DNA of 64,000 nt, from assembly GCF_905475395.1 (NCBI RefSeq), contig NC_058341.1, positions 67,587,501 through 67,651,500 of the forward strand, read 5' to 3'. Both the position numbers and the translations under genes were made by a program. This stretch comes from Chrysoperla carnea (taxonomy: Eukaryota > Arthropoda > Insecta > Neuroptera > Chrysopidae). Shown here in pieces: positions 37,101-49,100 of this stretch; the stretch's first letter is position 1, and every line of letters begins with the position of its first letter. Below the pieces are notes generated by a model, which was given only the letters and a program-made list of their open reading frames with translations, did not search any database and was not told the origin of the DNA.

Positions 37101-40100
37101 GAGAGACCAAAAAAATTTTGTTTACTATTAAGTTTAAATTGAATTCGGAATCACCGGCTGCTAAAACTCATAGCACATATTATTAATGCCATCAACAAAT
37201 AAGCGGTTCCAAAATTTGAAAATAACAATACTATTTAATCTAATCTAAATATGAATGCACAAAAAATGGAAAATTTTTAGTCCGCCGCTGATTTCGAACA
37301 TGATACATCAATCAAGGCTTGAAGGAACTTAACCGACCACCTAAGGAAAAAATTAAATAGTTTTAAGTATTTTATCTGTCGAAATAAAGTTACTTACTGT
37401 CAGGCGCGGATCCAGACCTCAAAACAGGTGATGGACACAGCACAGAGACTTGAAAATCGACCAAATGCGAGTCGGAATATGAACTCGCATTATGATCGAA
37501 TATTGTATTCCTACAAAGCAGAAGTTTATTTGCCCACGTGGACAAAGTCGCGGGGCGAACATAAGTAATTAATGAAGAATGTTAGTTTGTTCCCTCAAAA
37601 AAATTACAAAAGTAAATTTGTGTTTGTTTGCACACCACAGTGTCACATTTAGACTCTTAACTACTAAACCAATTTTGATGAAATTTTTACAACTTCAAAG
37701 GATATAAAATTAAATTAAACGCCAGTATACATTTTACTTATTAAATAATTTTTATTTATGTGCTTAATTAACAAATCCAAGCTTTCGATTTTTTTTCGCG
37801 AAAGCATTGATAATGTCATCGATATCTAGGTTAACATCTTTTTGTATGTTAAGAAGAGCTAGTCCGAATAATCTTTCCAGTCCCATTGAGGCACACAACC
37901 TAGCTACGTTGACCGGAAGAGTTGTCAGTATTTATAAGAACATTTTATAATAGGGTACAAATCGTTCGCATGCTTCAATGAGATAAGCTGCCGACTCTGA
38001 TATGGCGGAATTGTTTTCACATTCTCTTTTCCATTTGGCCAGAGTCGGGTTTTCATTTATAATAGTTGATTCACTATCATTAATGAATCGCCGGTACATC
38101 TGAACCATTTTTTCACTGCCTGGATATCGATATCCAAGTCCTTGACACCAACATTTGGTTAATGTAGTAAAAGTACCAACTGAAATAGGTCGAGTATCTC
38201 CGAAGACAATCTTTGTTCTAAATCCGAAAGTACTCTCCTGCCGATTTTGTTCATAATTTTTCGATTTTTGGAATCTACAACCTTCGAAACGAATTTTTAA
38301 ACGAAAAACAATGTTCCCCCAAAAATTAGAATGAAATTAGAATCAATAGACTAACTATTTGAAGCGAAACATTTTTTTTAATAGATTTTATTAAATCATG
38401 AGTCTATTAAGGTGATGGGCTTGCCCATCATGCCCATATGGGTGGATCCGACACTGCTTACTGTTAGTTACTTAATGCACATAACGGAGCAAAAGTTCAA
38501 TACCTATTTTGTAGGAAAGTTTAATTGTAGGAAAAAAAGACAAAAACAACACGCCAAAAGTTTCATCAAGAAATGTTTAGATACTCTCAATTCGCACTGT
38601 TTTCCGTAATTATACCATTTGTTTATGTATTGTTTTAGTGCCACAATGGAAACGTATGCGCAGTATTATTACAAGAGCTTTTACTACATCAATATTAAAA
38701 CCTTATTCGAACATATTTGTTGATAAAATGGATATATTAACAGAAATATTGGATAAAGAATTAAACAAAGAAAACACTTTTGATATTAGTAAAATTTTGT
38801 CTAAAGCTGCCTTGGATTCTGTATATGGTAAGTATAAAACTTAAGTAATAGACATACTTCAGGAATTTGATTCGAAATTGAAAGATTTAGTAGTACCGCA
38901 TATTACAGATTTTTCAGTCGATCCTCAATTTTGCGGTGAGGCGCGTATTTGAAAAATACAATTTCTCGTTTGTCCGATTCATTTTGACGTGATAACCACT
39001 CGATAAAAGCTCACATGATAATAACTTTCACATGTTGTTTACAAAATCGGTTGATTCAAAGTTTTTACCAAACATAAAGATAATAGGCCAATTGGGATTT
39101 GGAAAAAAAAAATTGTTTCTTTTTTTTTATTTACAAAAATACAAAGATTGATTATATATAAGTTTTATAACAAATTTTTTTTTATGTTTTATTTTTTCAT
39201 GATAATTTTAAAGTTACAGGTATTTTTAGAACAACTTGTCAAAAGAGAAACAAAAACGTCCGAAAAAAAATGTTCGTCAAAGATCGTGTAGCGTCATAAT
39301 GTTAATTAAAAATTGTATACAGTGTATACTACTCAATTAACATTATTACTTTACAACGATCTTTTACGATCATTTTTTTTGTCGGGTGTTTCCGTTTCTC
39401 TTTTGAAAAATTCTTTTACAAGTAAAATTTACTGAATTAAAAAAACCCTCGACAAATTTTTTGGAGCCCTAAACTCGCTCTTGAAACATATAAGAACAGC
39501 GTCCGATAAATTACCTTTTTCCTTAAAGCATTTTGAAGATCGTCGCCAGTTTTTTTGTTTTTACTGAATCCTAAACTCGCGCTTGCAAAATAGCTAAGAA
39601 CAGTCTCCGTTAAATTACCTTTCAAACGAAACCAAAAAAAATTAATATCGGTTCAACCGTTTAGACACTACGATGCCACAGACAGACACACACAAAATGT
39701 CTATAACCGGTGTTCTATTATTGATATAAAATAAGCTTATCTAGACAAATGGAAATTTTTACCAAATTTCGACCTGAGGCCAGATTCGGGAGATGAAAAA
39801 ATAGAAAGATTTGTGCATTCACAGACCTATCAAACTCATTAAACGTAGTAGATGTCACTATACAATATAGAGGGGACTATCATAAAACAATAATTGATTG
39901 TAAATTGATTTAATTAGGTAGTGAATACAAAAAAAATATTTTGTTGTCTTGATTTATAAAGAAAACAAAAAATAATACATATTTATCAAATTATTTAACC
40001 AATACAGAGACACTTAGATGTAGGAGGTGGAGGTTCTGCTATCAATAACAGAACATTCTGTATATGATACTTCTTTCCATTTTTGTCAACAAAAAAAACT

Positions 40101-43100
40101 TGGTCCAAAATTCTAATTAAATTAATATTTTTGGAAGAATAAATTTCCAGCTAGCTGGAAATCGTTTTAATACCTTCTTTTGGCACTGAATATATATGTG
40201 TTATTTTCCCGACTTTTAACCTTTGATTTCGACTATACTACTGAACCAAATTTTAAGTCTTAGATGTTTAATCTATGTAGAATTTGATCCGACGCACCGT
40301 TTTTGTATTGCAAGCAAAAAAACTGAAAAAGAGCAAAATTTCGTCGTTATTTGGCTCCCAAAAAATATGAACACCTCAAACCGCAAAATCGGTTTACACG
40401 TATTTAGGACCAAATGAAGATATTAAAACAAGTTCCAGCTTACTGGAAATTAATTCCTCAAAACACTTTTTATGGATTTTATTTGATTTGAACAATTTCT
40501 AAAAATACAATAATTCTCAGTTCAATATCGCATGCAATGTAGCATGATCTTTTCTCCCATATTAGGCCGTCCAAAATAGCTGAAAATAAGCAATTTCATG
40601 AATTTATTCAAAGCCAAAAAAAAAAAAAAAAAAAATTAGGTTTCAGAATCTAGTTTAAGATCCCACTAACGCGCAGTCTCAAAAATGCTAGAATTGCGTT
40701 AAATAACACTATGTAAAAAAACAATTTTTGGCCAATATCTCGGAAACCATCAATTTAATGAAAAATAGTTCAAACAAAAATTTTCGAAAATTTTTTTTCC
40801 TTAATGAAAATCGGGAAAAACGGCCAAATATATATATTTATATGCTTATTAACAATATCTTGAAATTAATTGATTTTATAAAAAATTTTCCATATAAAAG
40901 TTGTTGGAATTTTTTTTTCTAAAAAAAATGTGGAGTGAACCATTTCGATATCTTTACCCGTTTTCAAAACGATCAATTTGAAATTTATTTTTCGTTAATT
41001 ATCCAATCATTTTCCTCGAATTATGTGTAAAAAGTGAGTTTTTTACTCGGAGGTTTTTGAGATCGCTGATTGAGAATATAGCAATTACTACCCAGTTTTT
41101 GGCCGGTTTAAAATTTAGGAACCTTCATCTCGTTATCTACATCATCAAATGTCGTAAAGCAATAGTTCTGACAAGAATTTTAAATATCATCAAGATCCTC
41201 ATCAACACTTGGTTGCTCAGAATTTAAACAATCGTAACCTTTGCCGTGTTTACAAAATTTGTTACATTTTAAATCTAATTTTCGACCACTGCATCTTCAA
41301 GATAACTGCAAAAAATACCTTATATATCAAAATCACCTCTAGGTGCACTCTGAATATTATTTATCGTTATATTCGCAATCAGAGACCTCAAAAAGCCTCG
41401 AATAACAAAATTCAGAACTTTCTACACATAATTCGAGTATGATGATTGGATAATTAACGAAAAATGTATGTTAAATTGATCGTTTTGAAAGAGGCTAAAG
41501 ATATCGAAATTGATCACTCTCTTTCTTTTGGAAAAAAATTTTCAACCATTTTTTTTATAAAATCAATTAGTTTCAAGATATTGTTAATTAGAATATAAAA
41601 ATATATTTTTGGCCATTTTTCCCGATTGAAACCTTCCTTTTTTCAAGTTTTTTTTTTGTCTTTGAATGTATTCACACAAAAACATTATTTTGAGCGGACT
41701 AAATTAATTAAATACATCGCGTTGCCCCGTGAAACTGCAGGTTACATTAAACTGGTATCATAATTTACACACCATGTTTTAAGTTAAGATATTTAAAAGG
41801 AAAAGCCCTCAATTTCTGTAAGAATTGTGCAAGGAAATATGGCTATAGTAATAGGTTGGCTGATAAGTCCCCGGTCTGACACATAAATGGCGTCGCTAGT
41901 ATTAAATGCATATTATTTTTATATAGTACCAACCTTCAAATGATTCGTGTCAAAATTTGACGTCTGTAAGTCAATTAGTTTGTGAGATAGAGCGTCTTTT
42001 GTGAAGCAACTTTTGTTATTGTGAAAAAAATGGAAAAAAAGGAATTTCGTGTTTTGATAAAATACTGTTTTCTGAAGGGAAAAAATACAGTAGAAGCAAA
42101 AACTTGGCTTGATAATGAGTTTCCGGACTCTGTATTTTTTCCCTTCAGAAAACAGTATTTTATCAAAGCACGAAATTCCATTTTTTCCATTTTTTTCACA
42201 ATAACAAAAGTTGCTTCACAAAAGACGCTCTATCTCACAAACTAATTGACTTACAGACGTCAAATTTTGACACGAATCATTTGAAGGTTGGTACTATATA
42301 AAAATAATATGCATTTAATACTAGCGACGCCATTTATGTGTCAGACCGGGGACTTATCAGCCAACCTGTATTATTTAGACTGAGGTCCATTTAGATGAAC
42401 GATCGGACGATACCATACATAGCTACCCTACGTATCTCAGTTTCACAAAAAATGCACGTATAACATATAATACTTGATGTAATCCGTGCATTTTTTGTGA
42501 CACTGAGATACATATCAAACTATTTTAGATTGACTAAAAAGTCTGTAATAAGCGGAATCACTCAATCATTCAAATATAAAGAACGATATGGTAGGAATTC
42601 GATGCCTTACTAGAAAAAAGTTATATTTTAACTAATTTGTAACAATTTCTAAAATATGACCAATGAATGGTTTTTGAAAGTATTTAAATTGCTTTATTAA
42701 AAACAATCTGCAATTCTATATCGCCTTTCGGACAAAAAATTTGCTCAAGTCTAATAGCTATTGACTTATATATAAAAAAAAACCCTCAAATTTTTCCCGT
42801 TTACCTGAATAATTGATAATGTAATGATCACATCGATAAGGAGAAACAAATACGATCGGTTTCAAAATAAAAGTGAAGTATTCAGTGTTGATTTATGTAG
42901 AAAACTGACCAATACTTGTATAATACAAGCGGAACTGTTACTTATAAAAGTTAGTCATATTCTAAGAACAGTAGTGATTGCAAGCACGTAGCCAGGGAAT
43001 TCTAGAATATTCAAAGAACTCAACCATTATCAGAGTAGATATAGATGTTGAAAACTTCAATTTTGGAACGTGCTAAATGAATTTCAAGTAACAATCATCT

Positions 43101-46100
43101 CAGTCTCATGTGAAATTTCAGGCTACCTATACTTGAGTGACTGAGGCTGTGTAAATTTTCGCATCTTTCTATTCGAAAAAGGTAGCAGTTTTTGATAGAC
43201 TATTTGTAGTGAAAAATTAGAAATATTTGAAAAGAACTTCAAAACAGCAATATATGGAAAACAGTTCATTAAAATTTTACAAATGCACTAAATCAAATAT
43301 ATTTCAAAAAAAGCATCGAATAACTAAGCATCGTGTATGATTTTTTCTAGCATCAAGTATGGGTGTGAACATGAATGTACAAAAAGGTGATTCCCGATTT
43401 GTTGACGCTATGCACAGGTAATTTTATACTTATAGTTATTGGTTTTTACCTCCAAATACTAATCATTTCTCAAGTTAGGGTTAGGTTATTCACAGAACTA
43501 TAGATTATACAGTGTGTCGCATTTAACATGAAGACACCCTCATATTTTCGTTATTTATGGGAATATCGATTTGAAATTTGGCTCAGCTATACATGGTGAT
43601 TGTTCACATTTCTTAAGATACTTATCGGAAATCTGAACTTAAAACACAACCGACTACAATTTGATAAATAGTCCTGATTCTTAATATTTTGCCTAGCTCA
43701 GAGATGGTTAGAGATTTCGAAAAAAATTATATAGGAATAGAACATACACATTTCACATTTTAATTTAACATCTATATATATCACAATTCCCCAAAAATAG
43801 GAAAAAAACCCTAAAATTACACTTTCCACTTCTTTCTCTTCATGCTAGAATGGTGGCGGTTTTTTTTCATTCGACGCGTAATAAAGTCAAATTAACTAAA
43901 AACTTCGAAATATTATGATATACAACTCCCCGAAAATGGGAAAAACACGCCCAAAATTACCTTTTTTCTTCTATATATGCTGGAGTTTTTTTTGATTTCG
44001 ACGGGTAATTCCTTGATACTTATGGTAAAAATCGAAAACTTTCCGAATTGGACAGAAGCGGCGAAAGCGAAGTAAAAGTAAGATGGTGGAGCAAAGGCCC
44101 TTTGATTAAAGGATATTTTTCAATTGATCTTGAAAGAATTCAACGACAATATATCCAAAATCATCTGATTTCCGATCATACGAATTTGTATAGTTATATC
44201 ACTAAAATAACTGCACAAATTATTTTGTGTAATACATCGATGTTTTTATGCGAGCTACTAAATGAAAGAAGGCCAACCCGTGTTAACTCGATTCAATCAA
44301 GGGATTGCATTAATTTTGTTATATTATATCCCTATTTCATAATTGCATATGTGCGTTATTCGATATTCGTTGTATGATGTTTGTCATAAAGGTATATGGT
44401 CGCAAGTTAACTAATTAAAACTAGAATAGGCTTGTATGTGAGGATGTGTGCTGTCAAATTACTATACTACAAAACGAATATACGTTATCTATCTGAATAA
44501 CTAATTTTTAATATGATCATTTTAAATTATTTTAGATCTTGTGATTTAATGATTGGAAGAGGATTAAATCCTTTAAAATATCCAGAGACAATTTACCGCT
44601 TTACACAGGACTATAAAGAATTAATGCAATGCAGGGATGTTGTATATTCTTTAACCAATAAGGTATGCATTTTGAAAAAATTCAATGAATCTTCTTATTT
44701 ATAATCCATTCTGTACAGAGTGGGCCAAATTCGATGTTTTAATAGGGTATCTTCATAACTATAGGAGATAGAAAAAAATGGTTAGTATTCTCTCGATCTC
44801 TTTTTTGAGACAAGATTTTTCGTTACTTCGGGCTTATAGAACAAAAGCGACCCAGCAAGTAATACATGGTTAATAAGAGGAAATAAAATCTGTTTTACCT
44901 AAGCCATACCCAACTATGCTTCCGATTTAAAAAAACACAACCTTGGGTCATAACTCGAAAACCGATCGTTTTATTTAAATTTTAATTGCGCCATTGGATT
45001 CTACAGGAAAAAGTGCTTCTAGGATGTCAAAGTTATATTCTCTTAACTTTAAACAACGGCGTTATTCACATAAGTTTAAATGTAGAAAAATCGAACTGCT
45101 GCCTATGACTTGAAAACAAAAAATGCAAGCCAGTTTTGTTGACGCCAATGAACTTGTCTCAAAAAAGAAATTGAGATAATACTAGTCATTTTATTCTATC
45201 TCGTATAGTTATTGGCCCACTCTGTACAATAATAGATAATATCGATGATTTTCCGCATGATGTCTTAACAAAGCATGAAAATACCGTAAAAGAGATCACA
45301 AAAAGTGAAATTAAAATTATTAATTAAGTACTTTCAACTACTAATTAGAATGATATTGGACAGAGAGATCGTACATAGTGTATGGCGTCATTTACTATGT
45401 TTTCCATAAGAACTCCATGTTAAATTCTGTTTTCTAGAAAGAGATACAAACAAATCTTTGATAATTTTTATCTTGGTTGTTTTTATAGTTAATCGAAAAA
45501 TACTATTTCTCTGCTGTTTGTTGCATGAATGAGCTTTTATTGAAGAAAAAAAATCATTGATATTATCTAGTACCCATAAACATTTAAAAAAACGTATTAA
45601 TACGGACTACTAAGTAACATCCTAGTTAAGTCTTGTGCTCAGGTAAAATATCAAATATTAGTCCAGTACGAAACCACGCATGAGTACAAAAAACTATTCC
45701 ACTCCAATTTTTGTATACTTTTCTCTTGAAATTGTCCTATTGATGATATAAATGCATGTTGCTTGGTCGGAAAAGTGGTCGGAAACTTGAAAACAATTAT
45801 CTCCTCAATAAAATTGCAAAAATTGTTTATTATGCCCCAGAAAGTTTTTAAGATTATTTGGACAATTTAAAAAAAAAAAGGTATCATGCAAACTTTCTCT
45901 AAAACTAATAGTTTCAGAGATAATAATTTAAAGTTCGAAAAAATTCGAAAATAGCCACTTTCAATTCTGAAAAACAATATGAAAAACCAAAAATTTTAAT
46001 GTTGTTAAAGTTCTTAAATATACTCTTAAAAAAATTGAATAAATAATTAAGTGTTTGGTTGTATAATTTAAGCTTATACTCTGCGTGAGTGAAAGAGAGA

Positions 46101-49100
46101 CTGACTCTTCCACTCATGCAGAGAACATATATGCAAGCACTTATTAAATTATTATTAAAATAAAAGGGCTTGCGATGTAATAATAAACTAAAAAGCTGTA
46201 GACATTAAAATTTTTGTTTTTCATGATTGAAAGTGGTTATTTTCGAATTTTTTTGAACTTTAAATTATTATCTCTGAAACTATTAGTTTTAGAATAAATA
46301 ATAATCTTAATTAATCTTTTTCCTTGAGGATAATAAACAATTTTCGGAATTTTATTGAGGAAAATTGCTTAAATGTTTTCCGGGCATTTTTCCGAGTTGG
46401 CAACATGCAATTATATCAACAATAGGACAATTTGAAGAGATTCGTAAAAAAATTGAGGTGGAATAGTTATTTGTTCCCATGCACCGTTTCGTATTGGACT
46501 ATACACCTCTTTTTGGCCAAAAAGGCGAAGTTCATTCACCTATCCAAACAAATACTTACCTTATTCCATTAGAACTTTTATGAAAGGCTTCTAATTAGTT
46601 CTTTTAATTGAGTACTTGTATTTCGCAAATCGGAATATAGAACATGGACCTATATTTTTAAAAAAAAGATTGTAATTTTTGTAGGTAATTTCTGAGAAAC
46701 GTAACAACTATAAAAATGGAATCAACAATAATCAAAAGGATTTGAAAGCCGTAAATACAAATGCATTTAAAAAACCTTTGTTGGATTATTTAATTGATTT
46801 TACAGAAAATAATCCAGATTTTACCGATGAACAATTAGCGGACGAAATAAATTTTATAACTTTAGAAGTAAGTTTCAAGATGCGCAAATTTAAAAACGAA
46901 AAGCAGAGTTATTATATAGAGAGTGCGTGAGAGAACAGTGTGAGTATCCGCAGGTAAGAGGGGGAACGCTGCAGAGCTGTCGTATCATTTCCTCTATGGG
47001 GATGTCATTATATGATCATAGAGATATGGAGTTTACTCTCTCTCACCTGGCGACACTCTGACTTATTGCTAGAACAGCCACTCGCGCACTCTATTCTTAT
47101 AATAGCTCTATCGGGAAAAGTTATTACATTAATAGATATTATATATGAAATTTAAAGGCTCTGTGGACGTTTTTGATCAATATTTTATTCTTATAAGACT
47201 GTATAGCCCGAACTTGATCATTGTGGAACACGCCACGCCGTTTTATTATATTTTTAGATCCATTTTCACCAACAAAAACTAATATTTATATTATCAAAGA
47301 TAAAATAAAGAAGAACTCTAGGATATTTCAAAATAAATTTCGATTTTTGCCCCAATTTCTTATATTTTTTTTATTTTATTAATACGTATTTTGACTACCA
47401 AGTAGTCATCATCAGTATGAATTAGCTAATTGTAATTACTCTTATTGTGTATGTTACTCGTTGCTAATTTGGTAGCGGACGGCACATTGTGTAGTTTCAT
47501 GTAACCACGATTTATACTGTTCTAAGTATCTGTCAAATTGTGATGTCAGTGACGTCAACCAATCAGATTTATTCAGGTGACTAGTGATCCATATTTCTAA
47601 CACACAGATTTAACTTAAAACTTCTAAAATCAGTACCCAACTCTAGTAAATGAGATGCTTATGAAATCATATACATCCAAAAATTGGGTAATGAAACAAT
47701 GAATTTGGATAAGGAACCTATTCCAAATCCAGATTTAAGAAAAATCAAGAATTTCTAGAATTAGTAATCGAATTTGAAAATAAAAAACTATTTACTTTTA
47801 TGATTGATTCATAGTTTTTAATTTAAATTTGATTTTGTGATTTATTTTAAAAGTCAAAATCAGATAAAAATACTCATAAGGATCATGCTCATTGGCCAAG
47901 CACCAGTTATCTGAACGAAGCTGATTGGCTGACGTTACTGGCATCACAATTTGACAGGTACTTAGAACAGTATAAATTGTAGGTACATGAAATTATGAAT
48001 GTGCAGTCCGCCACCAAATTAGCAACGAGTAACATATGTGATAAGAGAAATTACAATTAGCTAATTCATACTGATGATGACTACTTGGTAGTCAAAATAT
48101 GTATTTATAAAAAATTGATCTAAGAAATTGGTGCAAAAATCGAAATTAATAACAAAAACTAAACAAATTTTTTCACATTTCTCATAGGCAATGGACACAA
48201 CAGCAAAACAATTAAGTTGGGTCCTTTTGATTATGGCTCTACACAAAGACGAACAGAAAAAAGTTTACGATGAATTGTTTGAAGTGCTTAGCAACTCAAA
48301 TCGAGACAAAATTGTTTTTGACGATTTACCAAACTTGAAATATATGGAAATGGTAATTAAAGAAGCTATGAGATTATTTCCTGTTGCACCATTAATTGGA
48401 AGAGAATTAACAAAAGACATTCACTTTGGTAATGCTTAAAACAAATTTTCCATCAAGGCTAGACAACATAGAGTAACGTAAAATCGATTTTGTTGATATC
48501 ATGGATGTTTGCTTCTGTTTGATTTCTATGCTAGCATGGATAATAGAATATGAGGATGACAGACTTTCTATATTAAATGTGGCACTCAAAGTAGTAGAGA
48601 CAATTACATGGAATTTTATAAACCCGTCGAATTTTTTAAAAGCTAGAATAACTTTGACCCTCTTTAACATTTCCTGATATGTTTGAGGTATCTGAGCCCT
48701 TTGGTGAAAGAGAGGCAGGTCTTGGAAAGCATCGAAAAGACGAACGCTTTGTTAAATAAAATCTGAAAAGAAAGAAACAATTGCCGTAGTTTACATCGCG
48801 ATTTTAACAGTCGGGACCAATTAAAATTTAGCACGCTATGTAAACTACTGCACTTGTTTCTTTCTTTTCAAATTTTATTTAACACAGTTGCGTTTTTATA
48901 CCGTGTATATGAAATATATGAAGGTATATTAAGTTTAGTCCCAAGTTTGTAACGCTTGAAAATATTGATGCTCCCAACAAAATTTTGGTATAAAAAATTT
49001 TTTTCTAAATTGGGCTACTGATCTATTATATTTATAAACTATTATGTTGTTAATAACATCAAAGTCTTTCGATTAAGCAAATCATAATTAACTTTCAATA

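Noticed and set aside
44048..44377. 109-codon frame in P450 intron 4
   Set aside because: No P450 motif and phase-incompatible; exons 4 and 5 join correctly without it.
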